Below the pieces are notes generated by a model. It made no database searches and was not told the origin of the DNA. It saw only the letters and a list, made by a program, of their open reading frames with translations. Below, in pieces: positions 47,776-56,522 of a stretch of 64,000 nucleotides of DNA. Positions within the stretch are counted from its first letter, which is position 1; each line of letters begins with the position of its first letter. The DNA is from Marivivens sp. LCG002 (GTDB lineage Bacteria; Pseudomonadota; Alphaproteobacteria; Rhodobacterales; Rhodobacteraceae), in assembly GCF_030264275.1 (NCBI RefSeq), contig NZ_CP127165.1, positions 980,001-1,044,000 of the forward strand. The letters are read 5' to 3'. Made by a program: the position numbers and the translations under genes.

Positions 47776-49152
47776 TTAGGCTACCTTTTTCTTTGCGCCC
47801 CCCGAAATCCATTCGGGAAGCCATGCGCCGTGCGCTTCGATCAATTCGTCCACCATCTCCCAGATTTGGTCGAGGTCAAGCTCTGCACCCGTATGGGGGT
47901 CCATCATGGCGGCGTGATAGATGTGCTCGCGGTTCTCGGTGAGGAGCGCCTTGACGGTGAGTTCCTGCACGTTGATGTTCGAACGCATGATCGCGGCAAG
48001 CTGCGGCGGAAGGTTCTCGACGCGGGTTGGCTGGATGCCGTTGCGGTCCACAAGGCACGCCACTTCGACGGCGCAGCCTTCGGGCAGGGCGGGGATATAG
48101 CCCTTGTTCGCAACGTTGCCGTAAATCACGCTCGGCGTTCCGGTCCAGACCGAGTTGATGATCTCGGAGGCATATTCGACCGAGTTCGGCACTTCGATGC
48201 TGTCCGAGGTCTTGTATTCCTCGAGCTGGTCTTTCCAGCGCGCGATCTGCTCGACACAGCGCTTGGGGTATTCGTCCAGCGGAATGCCGAAACGCTCGAT
48301 GATGTCGTCGCGGCCGCGCTTGATGAACCACGGCACATATTCGGCAAAGTGCTCGGAGCTTTCCGTTGCAAAGTAGCCGACGCGCTTCATCATCTCGTAG
48401 CGCACCTTGTTCGGGCAGCGCGGGTTCCAGCTGCTTTCGGGGCGCGGATAGATGCCTTCGGCATAGCCTTTGTGCAGCGCGGGATAAAGATCGCGATAGC
48501 TGCCGTCTTCCATGATTTCCTCGAACTTGAGGAAATAGGCGACGTGGTTGATACCCGCCGAGAGATAGCGGATCTTGCTGTCGGGGATCTGCAAATCGCT
48601 GGCAAGCTCGTGGGCGGTGTGCTGGACCGAATGGCAAAGGCCGACCTGCTTGATATGCGGATATTTCGCCGCAATCGCCCAAGTGTTGATCGCCATCGGG
48701 TTCACATATTGAAGCATAAGCGCATCGGGGCACACATCGGTCATATCTTCACAGATCGACCAGAGGTGCGGCACGGTGCGAAGCCCGCGCATGATGCCGC
48801 CGATCCCGAGTGTGTCGGCAATGGTCTGGCGCAGGCCGAACTTTTTCGGCACTTCAAAATCGGTGACGGTGCATGGCTCGTAGCCGCCGATCTGGAAGGC
48901 GACGACGACGAAGTCGGCATCCGTCAATGCCTCGCGCTGGTTGGTGTGGAGCGAGTGTGTCGCGCCCGCGCCGATCGAAGAGACCAGCTTTTCAAAAACG
49001 ATCTCGCTTTCCTTGAGGCGCTGTTCGTTGATGTCCATCAAAGCGACATGCGAATTGGCCAGAGCGGGACGCTGCAGCACGTCGCCGATAATGTTCTTCA
49101 TAAAAACCGTGGATCCGGCGCCGATAAAAGCGATTTTTGGATGTGCACGCAT
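47776..49152 (-). CDS. melA: Alpha-galactosidase, GH4 (MelA-type)
   Basis: A 458-residue NAD+- and Mn2+-dependent glycosidase of family GH4. The N-terminal dinucleotide motif is FIGAGSTVF; VVAFQIGGYEPC, ADTLGIGGI, the metal-binding Cys/His in GLCHSVQHT, and SSEHFAEYVPWFIK are all as I recall them in E. coli MelA, and the whole protein reads as a close relative. It would hydrolyse melibiose, raffinose or other alpha-galactosides in the cytoplasm after import by the ABC system encoded upstream. It starts 29 bp after the ATPase gene and ends one base before the halogenase. Confidence 0.95.
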   Translation of the reverse strand: MRAHPKIAFIGAGSTVFMKNIIGDVLQRPALANSHVALMDINEQRLKESEIVFEKLVSSIGAGATHSLHTNQREALTDADFVVVAFQIGGYEPCTVTDFEVPKKFGLRQTIADTLGIGGIMRGLRTVPHLWSICEDMTDVCPDALMLQYVNPMAINTWAIAAKYPHIKQVGLCHSVQHTAHELASDLQIPDSKIRYLSAGINHVAYFLKFEEIMEDGSYRDLYPALHKGYAEGIYPRPESSWNPRCPNKVRYEMMKRVGYFATESSEHFAEYVPWFIKRGRDDIIERFGIPLDEYPKRCVEQIARWKDQLEEYKTSDSIEVPNSVEYASEIINSVWTGTPSVIYGNVANKGYIPALPEGCAVEVACLVDRNGIQPTRVENLPPQLAAIMRSNINVQELTVKALLTENREHIYHAAMMDPHTGAELDLDQIWEMVDELIEAHGAWLPEWISGGAKKKVA

Positions 49153-49181
49153 GGATGTTTCCTTCTAAATGCACCGCCCCG

Positions 49182-50795
49182 TCAGGCGGCAGTCACGTTG
49201 AACGCCGCGTTGACAAGACGCTGCGTGTATTCGGTTTGAGGGGTTTCGAGGACCTGAGCGGTGGGACCCGCTTCCACGACATTGCCATGCTGCATCACGA
49301 TGACGTTGTGACAGAGCGCTTTGACGACTTTGAGGTCGTGGCTGATGAACATGTAAGTGAGATCGTGTTTTTCGCGAAGGTCACGAAGGAGGTCGATGAT
49401 CTGTGCCTGAATGGACAGATCGAGTGCCGAGGTCGGCTCGTCGAGGAGAATGAACTCGGGCTTGAGAACGATCGCGCGGGCGATGGCAAGACGCTGGCGC
49501 TGACCACCCGAAAACTCGTGCGGGAAGCGCTGCATCGCGTCGCGCGGCATCTGCACATCCTCGAGCGCCTTGGCCACCATCTCTTCGCGCTCGGCGGCAT
49601 TCGCGCCGATCCCGTTGACGATGAGACCTTCCTCGATGATCTGCCGAATGATCATGCGCGGATTGAGCGAGGAGAAGGGGTCCTGAAAGACGACCTGCAT
49701 CCGCGTGCGCATCGGGCGGAGTTCTTTGCGGCTCAGGGTGCTGATGTCCTTGCCGTCAAAGAGGATTTTCCCGCCGTTCGCGTCCTGAAGACGGATCATC
49801 GACATGCCGAGCGTGGTCTTGCCTGAACCGGACTCGCCCACGATCCCGAGCGTCTCGCCTTTGCGGAGCGTGACGTCGAGATTGTTGACGGCCACGAGGT
49901 CGGTCTTTTTGCGGCTGAAGATCCCGCCATAGGCCAGCGTAAAGGCCACCCGCATATCCTTGGCTTCCATCAGCACGGGCGCATCGGGATCAAGAGGTCC
50001 GGGACGCCCCTTTGGCTCGCTTGCCAGAAGGTGCTTGGTATAGGGGTGCTGCGGGTTCGAGAACACGTCTCGGGTCGCGCCGCGCTCCACCACTTCGCCA
50101 TAGCGCATCACCACCACATCGTCCGAGGTCTTTTCCACCACGGTCAGATCGTGGGTGATCAGGATCACCGCCATGTTGTGGCTTTTCTGGAGGTCTTTGA
50201 GCAGCGTCAGGATTTCCGCCTGCACCGTCACATCGAGCGCGGTCGTCGGCTCGTCCGCAATCAGAAGGTCGGGTTTGTTGGCAAGAGCCATCGCGATCAT
50301 CACGCGCTGACGCTGACCGCCCGACATCTCGTGCGGATATTGGCCAAGCCGCGCCTCGGGGTTGGGAAGCTGCACCTCCTTGAAGAGACGGAGCACCTCG
50401 GCCTGCGCGTCCTTTTTGGGCATCGGGCGGTGGATCTGGATGATCTCGGCCACCTGATCGCCCACGGTATAGATCGGGTTGAGCGAGGTCAGCGGTTCCT
50501 GAAAGATCATCGAAATCCGGTTGCCGCGGATTTTCTGCATCTGAAGCTCGGAAAAACTCGAGATGTCCTCTCCGTCGAACCAGATTTTGCTGTCCCGACC
50601 AACGCGGGCGTTCTCGGCCAGCATCGACATGATCGCACGCGCGGTGACGGATTTACCCGAACCGGATTCGCCCACGACCGCCAAAGTTTTGCCGCGCGCG
50701 ACCTCGTAGGACACACCGCGCACCGCGTTGACCGTGCCTGTGACCGTCTTGAAGTCGACGACGACGTTTTCGATTTTGAGCAAGGGATCAGTCAT
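49182..50795 (-). CDS. ABC transporter ATPase with two fused nucleotide-binding domains (Opp/Dpp type)
   Basis: A 537-residue protein carrying two complete ABC domains, equivalent to fused DppD and DppF. Domain 1 (about 5-265) has GESGSGKS, MSGGQRQRV and IADEPTTALD; domain 2 (about 285-530) has GESGSGKTTL, FSGGQRQRL and LLDEPTSALD. It powers import through the two permeases upstream. ATG 50795 gives the family N-terminus MTDPLLKIENVVVDF and overlaps the last 8 bp of the permease gene; the longer reading does not. Context says the cargo is a sugar, not a peptide. Confidence 0.94.
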   Translation of the reverse strand: MTDPLLKIENVVVDFKTVTGTVNAVRGVSYEVARGKTLAVVGESGSGKSVTARAIMSMLAENARVGRDSKIWFDGEDISSFSELQMQKIRGNRISMIFQEPLTSLNPIYTVGDQVAEIIQIHRPMPKKDAQAEVLRLFKEVQLPNPEARLGQYPHEMSGGQRQRVMIAMALANKPDLLIADEPTTALDVTVQAEILTLLKDLQKSHNMAVILITHDLTVVEKTSDDVVVMRYGEVVERGATRDVFSNPQHPYTKHLLASEPKGRPGPLDPDAPVLMEAKDMRVAFTLAYGGIFSRKKTDLVAVNNLDVTLRKGETLGIVGESGSGKTTLGMSMIRLQDANGGKILFDGKDISTLSRKELRPMRTRMQVVFQDPFSSLNPRMIIRQIIEEGLIVNGIGANAAEREEMVAKALEDVQMPRDAMQRFPHEFSGGQRQRLAIARAIVLKPEFILLDEPTSALDLSIQAQIIDLLRDLREKHDLTYMFISHDLKVVKALCHNVIVMQHGNVVEAGPTAQVLETPQTEYTQRLVNAAFNVTAA

Positions 50796-51903
50796 TGGAA
50801 TAGGGGTCCATTGCGTCGCGCAGACCATCGCCAAAGGCGTTGAAGGCCAACACGGAAATTACGATCATACCGACAGGCGCCATGAGCCAAGGGGCGGCGG
50901 CAAAAGACTGGAAGTCGCGCACCTGATTGAGCATGGAACCCCAGCTCACCATCGGAGCCTGAACCCCGACACCTAGGAACGATAGGAAGCTTTCCAGAAG
51001 GATCACTTCGGGGAGCTGATAGGTCGCCCAGACGATGATATGCGACGAGGTGTTCGGCACGATATGACGGGCGATGATGCGATTGTCCGACGCGCCGACA
51101 GCCACCGCCGAGCGCACATATTCCATCGAGCGGATCGAGATCACCTTGCCGCGTAGCTCGCGGCTGAGGTCCGCCCAGCGGAGCAGAACGAGGATCGCCG
51201 CGAACATGATGAAGATACTCATCGGCTCTGCGCGGCGCGGCAGAATCGCCACAAGCGCAAGATAGAGCGGAAGATCGGGGAAGGATTTGACGAATTCCAC
51301 GATCCTTTGGACGATCATATCGAAACGCCCGCCGAAATACCCCGAAGCCACGCCGACGATCGTGCCGATGAAACAGGCGGCAACCATCACCAGAAACCCC
51401 ATGAGGAGGGTGATGCGTGTCCCGAGGATCATCCGCGAGAGCACGTCACGACCAAGCGAGTCCGTCCCGAGGAAGTGCACGAAACTTCCGTCCGTGGTTC
51501 CGATCAGGCGGGTTTCGAAGGTCATCCCGAGAAAGGTCCAAGGATCGCCTTTGACGAAGAGAGCCAACGGATGCACCTGTGCCTCGTCGGGCACAAAGGT
51601 GATCTCGAAGGTGTTCATATCCATCTCTTCGGTAAAGCCCATGACATAGGGGCGGGTCAGGCCGCCTTCGGGCGCAAAGAAGCGGATGGTTTGCGGCGGC
51701 GAATAGATCGCCGTGCGGTCCTTGGTTTCGGGGCCATAGGGGGCGATGAACCCTGAAAAGACCGCCGTGATGATGATGAAGAGGCAGCCGATCAGGCCCA
51801 CCATCCCGTATTTGTTGCGCATGAAGCGGCGGCGCACGAGTTGCCAATACGAGAGGTTCGCGCCTGCGCTGACAGCTTCTGCATTGAGGTTTATATCGGT
51901 CAT
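50788..51903 (-). CDS. ABC transporter permease (DppC-like)
   Basis: A 371-residue inner-membrane permease, somewhat longer than usual (about 300) because of a 110-residue periplasmic insert after the first helix (IAPYGPETKDRTAIY through FLGTDSLGRDV). The transport signature follows with about five more helices, and the EAA-loop-like RSMEYVRSAVAVGASDNRI contacts the ATPase. The large insert is also seen in members of the family that carry sugars or antimicrobial peptides. It begins four bases after the DppB-like gene and overlaps the ATPase gene by 8 bp. Confidence 0.92.
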   Translation of the reverse strand: MTDINLNAEAVSAGANLSYWQLVRRRFMRNKYGMVGLIGCLFIIITAVFSGFIAPYGPETKDRTAIYSPPQTIRFFAPEGGLTRPYVMGFTEEMDMNTFEITFVPDEAQVHPLALFVKGDPWTFLGMTFETRLIGTTDGSFVHFLGTDSLGRDVLSRMILGTRITLLMGFLVMVAACFIGTIVGVASGYFGGRFDMIVQRIVEFVKSFPDLPLYLALVAILPRRAEPMSIFIMFAAILVLLRWADLSRELRGKVISIRSMEYVRSAVAVGASDNRIIARHIVPNTSSHIIVWATYQLPEVILLESFLSFLGVGVQAPMVSWGSMLNQVRDFQSFAAAPWLMAPVGMIVISVLAFNAFGDGLRDAMDPYSND

Positions 51904-51907
51904 TGCA

Positions 51908-52930
51908 TCAGGTCCGGGTCAGAGTGGCGCGACGCACGCGCGGATCGAGAAGGGCAAGCATGAGGTCGGCAAAGATATTCCCGAGGACGAGAAGGATCGC
52001 GACCATCATGAAAATCGCCGAGACGACATACATATCGCGGTCTCCAACGGCGCCGAGGATGAGCGGGCCGACCGTCGGAATGCCGAGCACGATGGCAATC
52101 TCGATTTCGCCCTTGATCATGTAATCGAAGCGGGTGCCGAGGTTCATGATCACGGGGTGGAGCGCATTGGGAACGGCGTGCTTGAAGAGAACCTTGCCGC
52201 GCGAGAGCCCCTTGGCACGTGCTGTCTCGATATATTGCATGTTCATCACATCGAGCAGGTTGCCGCGCATCATGCGGGTCGTATAGGCCTGACCGGCCCA
52301 GACCGACACAAGAAGCACCGGCCAGACGTGCTTGAGGAAGTCCCAGAACTTATCGAGCGTCCATCCGTCCTGAAGGATGTATTGCGGCGAGTTCACGGCG
52401 CCGATGTAGGGCGAGTGCCAGACAATGGCGAGGAAATAGAGGATCACGAGGCTGATCACGAATTTGGGGATCACAATGCCGAGGAAGGCAATCAGCGTCG
52501 CGAGGTTATCACCCAGCTTGTATTGGTTGGTGGCGGCATAGATGCCGAGGAGCACGCCCATCACCTGACCGATCACAAGCGTCAAAACAGCAAGGATCAA
52601 GGTGCGGGGAAGGCGCGTGCCGATCACTTCGGTGACGGGGCGGTTCTGTTCGAACGACATCCCGAAATCACCTGCGGTGACAATGTTCTTGAGCCAGTCG
52701 AGATACTGGATGGCCACAGGCTGATCCAGCCCGAGACGTTCACGCATCGCAGTCGCCTGCGGCAGAAGCTCGTCATAGGATTTGCCCGTCTGGGCCGAGG
52801 TGTTCGCGATCCAGGTGTCCACATAATCACCCGGAACGGCTTGGATAATGGCAAAGGACACGATCGAGATGCCAAGCAGGAGTGGTATCGCGACGATGAT
52901 CCGTTTGAAGAAGAAAATCACAAAGTCCAT
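51908..52930 (-). CDS. ABC transporter permease (DppB-like)
   Basis: A 340-residue permease with six membrane helices. The N-terminus MDFVIFFFKRIIVAIPLLLG and the motif FAIIQAVPGDYVDTW are typical of DppB/OppB. The ATPase-contacting loop is IETARAKGLSRGKVLFKHAVPNAL. The start at ATG 52930 has GGGGAC upstream; the frame extends further but into the intercistronic hairpin. With the DppC-like partner it forms the transmembrane channel. Confidence 0.93.
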   Translation of the reverse strand: MDFVIFFFKRIIVAIPLLLGISIVSFAIIQAVPGDYVDTWIANTSAQTGKSYDELLPQATAMRERLGLDQPVAIQYLDWLKNIVTAGDFGMSFEQNRPVTEVIGTRLPRTLILAVLTLVIGQVMGVLLGIYAATNQYKLGDNLATLIAFLGIVIPKFVISLVILYFLAIVWHSPYIGAVNSPQYILQDGWTLDKFWDFLKHVWPVLLVSVWAGQAYTTRMMRGNLLDVMNMQYIETARAKGLSRGKVLFKHAVPNALHPVIMNLGTRFDYMIKGEIEIAIVLGIPTVGPLILGAVGDRDMYVVSAIFMMVAILLVLGNIFADLMLALLDPRVRRATLTRT

Positions 52931-52946
52931 TGGTCGTCCCCGAGGG

Positions 52947-52984
52947 CACATCGGCCCGGTCTGGTAAAGTCCCGCCCCGATGTG
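52947..52984 (-). other. Intercistronic hairpin between binding-protein and permease genes
   Basis: CACATCGG (52947-52954) pairs perfectly with CCGATGTG (52977-52984) over a 22-nt loop, in the 91-bp gap. This position suits a stabilising 3' structure that keeps the binding-protein mRNA more abundant than the permease mRNA. Confidence 0.55.
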
Positions 52985-53021
52985 ATTGGCCATCGGAGCG
53001 GGTGTCGAGCGAAGCTATAGC

Positions 53022-55043
53022 TTAGTATTCAGCTACAGTTCCGGGGAGGAGCTCTTCGATTTGCTGGTCGGCAGGCACCCAGAGGCGCTCGCGGATGACA
53101 GCATCCTCGGCCCATTCATACATGAACACGGGGGTGCCCGGGTGGGCGTTCTTGATCCGCTTGTTGACCAGAAGCGCGGCAGGAACCTGAACCAGACCGA
53201 TGTTGTAAAGGTTGTCGGTCAGGATCGCCTGCATCTTGCTTGCGGTTGCGGCCTGAGCGGCAGCATCGTCGGTCGAGTTGAACTCGGTCACGAGGCTGGC
53301 CAGTTCACCTTCGAACGGCAGAAGGTCACGACCTTCGGCACCGGTGAGGTGGAACGCAGGGCAGATGTCCGAAACAGGCAGGTTGCCACAGGCTTCACGG
53401 GTCGGAAGCACGAAGTTGGCGCGCTGCAGGATTGCGGAGAAGTCACCCGAGTTGCGCATCGGATCGAAGCTGGTTTCGTCGATCGACTTGGGCAGCACGC
53501 GGATACCGACCTCGGCAAGCTGCGAGGTGATCGCATCGACCTGCTTGCGGTCTTCGTTACGCTGCGACTTGTAGGTCACGTCGATGACAAGATCTTCGCC
53601 GGTTCCGGGAAGGTTCAGGATGCCGTTTCCGTCGGTGTCGGTGAGACCGAGACCCGCCAGAAGCGCCTTTGCACCATCTACGTTGTAGGGGGTGAAGTTG
53701 GTCGCATCCGCGTCATAATAGGGCGAACCGGTGGGATATCCGCCCATATAGGCATAGGCGAACGGTCCACGGGCAAGAGCCTGACCAACCGCGTCACGGT
53801 CGATTGCATGGCTGACGGCTTTACGGAAGTCCAGCTCGCGGAAGAGACCGCGGAGTTCCTTGTCGTAATCGGACTCGGCCATGTTCTGTGCAAAGTTCAG
53901 CTCGATGCGCCAAGCAAGGGTGCGCGGGCCGAATTTCGCGGAAACAGGAGCAGCAGGGTCCTGGCTCTGCTTGAGCGCTTCGACAAAGTTGCCGGGGTTC
54001 TCCATGTTCGACCAGTCGCCTGTGCCGGCCACGGCCTGCGTCGTGCGGTCGTCCCAAGTGGTGAGCTTGAAGTGCATCTCGTTGATGTAGGGAAGCTGGT
54101 TCCCTGCTTCGTCAACCTTCCAGTAGTAGGGGTTGCGACGCATGATCACGATTTCGTCGGGACGATGCTCGACGGGCACCCAAGCGCCGAGAACCGGAAC
54201 AGGCACTTTGTCGGACGGCAGGGCGTTTAGATAGTCGTCATAGGACTTGGACGGGTCATACTTGGGGTGGCTGGCCTTGAGAACATGGCTCGGGCCGGGG
54301 CAGCCTTGGATATAGGCAAGACCTTCGAGAATGGTGTTCGACTGTGCGGTCGGGAACACGAACTTGAAGGTATAGGCGTCGATTACTTCAAGCTTGGCAC
54401 CGCCGCCGAAGGAGTTGGCAGAGATACGGGACGCGATGTTTTCGTCCTGAACGTTGTCGTCATACCAGAAGGCGATGTCTTCGGTGTCGAACGCATCACC
54501 GTCGGACCACTTGATGCCCTCGACGAGGTGCATGGTCAGCTCGGTCATATCGGCGTTCCATTCCCAGCTCTTGGCAAGGTTCGGAAGCGGACCCGATTGG
54601 TCTTCGCCTTTGATCTGCCAACGCGGACCCTGACGGACGAGACATTCCTGAATGGCGAGGTTGATACCACCCCAGCCCTGATGCTGGCCGGCAAGCCAGT
54701 TGAAGCCTTCGGGACGGCCGCCGATCACGTGACGGAAGACGCCGCCATAAACGCCGACGCCGTCCGACATCGCAGCGGTCTTGAAGACCAGCGGCTCTGC
54801 GGGAAGACGCTCTTCGACGGGGGGCAGCTTGCCAGCCGCGACCAGCTCGTCAAGGAACGGCGCCTGCGCATAGCTGTCGAGCTTGCGATAGTCGTAAATG
54901 TCGTCGCGCCCGATCAATTCGTATTCGAGACCGGAAAGCGAGGTTTCGGCGGGCATCGGATCAGCATTCGCGACCGAAGCGCCCAGTGCGGCAGCGCACA
55001 CACCGGTGAGCAACCATCCGGAAAGTTTGAAAGTATGTGTCAC
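53022..55043 (-). CDS. ABC transporter substrate-binding protein (SBP family 5, alpha-galactoside type)
   Basis: A 673-residue periplasmic binding protein of the oligopeptide-binding (SBP_bac_5) family, larger than DppA (about 535). I place the start at GTG 55043 because GGAGGA lies seven bases upstream and the product then opens with a signal peptide (THTFKLSGWLLTGVCAAALGA, cleavage near ANA-DP). SBP_bac_5 motifs include PNLAKSWEWNADMTELTMHL, KWSDGD and FRKAVSHAIDRDAV. Its neighbours indicate alpha-galactosides as ligand, as for rhizobial AgpA, from memory. The longer upstream frame crosses the divergent AraC promoter. Confidence 0.93.
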   Translation of the reverse strand: MTHTFKLSGWLLTGVCAAALGASVANADPMPAETSLSGLEYELIGRDDIYDYRKLDSYAQAPFLDELVAAGKLPPVEERLPAEPLVFKTAAMSDGVGVYGGVFRHVIGGRPEGFNWLAGQHQGWGGINLAIQECLVRQGPRWQIKGEDQSGPLPNLAKSWEWNADMTELTMHLVEGIKWSDGDAFDTEDIAFWYDDNVQDENIASRISANSFGGGAKLEVIDAYTFKFVFPTAQSNTILEGLAYIQGCPGPSHVLKASHPKYDPSKSYDDYLNALPSDKVPVPVLGAWVPVEHRPDEIVIMRRNPYYWKVDEAGNQLPYINEMHFKLTTWDDRTTQAVAGTGDWSNMENPGNFVEALKQSQDPAAPVSAKFGPRTLAWRIELNFAQNMAESDYDKELRGLFRELDFRKAVSHAIDRDAVGQALARGPFAYAYMGGYPTGSPYYDADATNFTPYNVDGAKALLAGLGLTDTDGNGILNLPGTGEDLVIDVTYKSQRNEDRKQVDAITSQLAEVGIRVLPKSIDETSFDPMRNSGDFSAILQRANFVLPTREACGNLPVSDICPAFHLTGAEGRDLLPFEGELASLVTEFNSTDDAAAQAATASKMQAILTDNLYNIGLVQVPAALLVNKRIKNAHPGTPVFMYEWAEDAVIRERLWVPADQQIEELLPGTVAEY

Positions 55044-55117
55044 AGATTTTTCCTCCCTAATGACGTGCTCAACTTGACGCGGCGCGAATTCCCTGACTTC
55101 CTGAAACGGACTGATGT

Positions 55118-55127
55118 TTTCCGGAAA
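55118..55127. promoter_or_regulatory. Palindrome TTTCCGGAAA in the binding protein/araC divergent region
   Basis: A perfect 10-bp palindrome 75 bp upstream of the binding-protein start and 58 bp upstream of the araC start. It could be an operator, although AraC-type regulators more often bind direct repeats. Confidence 0.35.
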
Positions 55128-55185
55128 TCGTATTATCCATGGAAATACATCTTGATAGGTTGGTTGAGGTTCGGGAGGTAAGTGC

Positions 55186-56112
55186 ATGGTAAAGCGTGAA
55201 AAACTTGATATTTCGGATGTTGTCCCATTTTCCGAACAAGTCGACAAAACGCGGGTGCCTCAGGCGAATGACTACCTGATCGAGCGCCACACCCCCTCTC
55301 TTTTCGACACGCCTTACCACCATCACACCTCGGTCGAGATCAATTTTCTTCAGGGCTGCGCGATGGATTACTCCTTCTCGGGCGAGGAAATCGCGCTGAA
55401 ATCCGAGCGACTCACCCTCTTTTGGGGGGCTGCGCCGCACAAGGTCGCGAACGTTTACGGCACGGGAAAAATCACCAACATCTATCTCTCTCTGGGCCAG
55501 TTCATCCGCTGGGGGCTTCCGACCGAAATGGTCGAACCGATTCTGTCGGGCGCGGTTCTTGGGGCGAAATCCCTGGGGGCGAGCGATGTCGCCTTTTTCG
55601 ATCGCCTGATCGCGGAAAAAGGCCAGAAGTCCGCGCAATGGCGGCGCATGCATCTTGATGAAATCGAGAATCGGCTCCGCCGTATGGCGCTCGAAGGGTG
55701 GGAGGTGCTCAGGGAGCCCAAGATCGTGACGCTCCAACAGGAGATCACCGCTCAGGCGATGCTCCATGTCGAAGCCATGCTCAAATTCATCGCCGACAAC
55801 TTCACGATCCCGATCAACGTGTCGGACATCGCAGAAGCGGCGAACCTCTCGACGGGGCGCGCGGGGCATCTGTTCAAGCTTGTGATGGGCCTGAGTATCA
55901 AGCAGCATCTACAACGGGCGCGTCTCTCTCATGCGCGCATGCTTCTGTCGGAAACCTCGCACAAGATCGCGGCGGTCGGGCTTGATAGCGGCTTTCCCTC
56001 GCTTTCGGCTTTTTACGAGGCATTCACCAAGGCAAACGGTATGTCGCCCGCGAAATATCGGGAAACCGCGCGACGCGGCAGCCCCTTTGTGGGCGAGCAC
56101 AGCGATGTGTGA
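55186..56112 (+). CDS. AraC-family regulator of the alpha-galactoside operon
   Basis: A 308-residue regulator with an N-terminal cupin-type sugar-sensing domain (about 20-150, with the metal-like PYHHHTSVEINFL) and a C-terminal double helix-turn-helix (about 205-300). The latter includes NVSDIAEAANLSTGRAGHLFK, the RARLSHARMLLSET connector and VGLDSGFPSLSAFYEAFTKANGMSP. It resembles MelR-like and rhizobial AgpT-like activators that respond to alpha-galactosides. It is transcribed away from the transport operon with 142 bp between starts, so it very probably controls it. Confidence 0.9.
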   Translation: MVKREKLDISDVVPFSEQVDKTRVPQANDYLIERHTPSLFDTPYHHHTSVEINFLQGCAMDYSFSGEEIALKSERLTLFWGAAPHKVANVYGTGKITNIYLSLGQFIRWGLPTEMVEPILSGAVLGAKSLGASDVAFFDRLIAEKGQKSAQWRRMHLDEIENRLRRMALEGWEVLREPKIVTLQQEITAQAMLHVEAMLKFIADNFTIPINVSDIAEAANLSTGRAGHLFKLVMGLSIKQHLQRARLSHARMLLSETSHKIAAVGLDSGFPSLSAFYEAFTKANGMSPAKYRETARRGSPFVGEHSDV

Positions 56113-56138
56113 TCCTAACCTATGTGAGAGTTGAAACT

Positions 56139-56167
56139 AGAATTTTCCCTCTAGACAAGAATTTTCC
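56139..56167 (+). repeat. Direct repeat AGAATTTTCC, two copies 19 bp apart
   Basis: AGAATTTTCC occurs at 56139-56148 and 56158-56167, start-to-start 19 bp (about two helical turns), 26 bp after the araC stop. It could be a binding site for a protein that contacts one DNA face, or part of the araC 3' end. Confidence 0.4.
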
Positions 56168-56337
56168 GAAATGGTTTCTTGCGACCCAAACCTGAGATGC
56201 GCTGTCGTGCGCGTTTTTGGCCGAGGATTATGAGGGGATCGTCAACAATCATCTGAAAGAAAAGCCTTTGTTAGCGCATTGGTTTTATTCCGTTTTGTTG
56301 CCGTAAACTTTTGCCAGTTTCGTCTCTTTCGGTTGAG

Positions 56338-56505
56338 AGAGCAAAGATGAGCGGTCGACACCGACTTGCTCTGGTGCGCCGATTTCAGTCCCATCCACTT
56401 TGAGATCGGCGCACCGCCTTAGAGCGCTTGCATTCCGCGAGCGGGTTGTGAAAGGTCTCTCTCGACACACCGGCCCGATATTCGGGCCGACCGCGTGATC
56501 TGCGG
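56338..56505 (+). ncRNA. Hairpin-rich leader of the saccharopine operon
   Basis: Four hairpins in series upstream of the start at 56523: AGAGCAA/TTGCTCT (56338-56344 with 56366-56372, inner GGT/ACC helix); the immediately adjoining 11-bp perfect GGTGCGCCGAT/ATCGGCGCACC (56373-56383 with 56405-56415); CGGCCCGA/TCGGGCCG with a 3-nt loop (56471-56489); and CCGC/GCGG (56491-56505). None ends in a T run. The last two stop 17 bases before the start codon, beside the ribosome-binding site GAGGGA. I do not recognise a lysine-riboswitch core here. The rest of the 56113-56522 gap shows only the direct repeat. Confidence 0.5.
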
Positions 56506-56522
56506 CCAAGAGGGAACGAGAC

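Noticed and set aside
56338-56522. Possible lysine riboswitch (L-box) before the saccharopine genes
   Set aside because: No AGAGGTGC-type start or other conserved L-box core could be recognised; kept only as a structured leader of unknown class.
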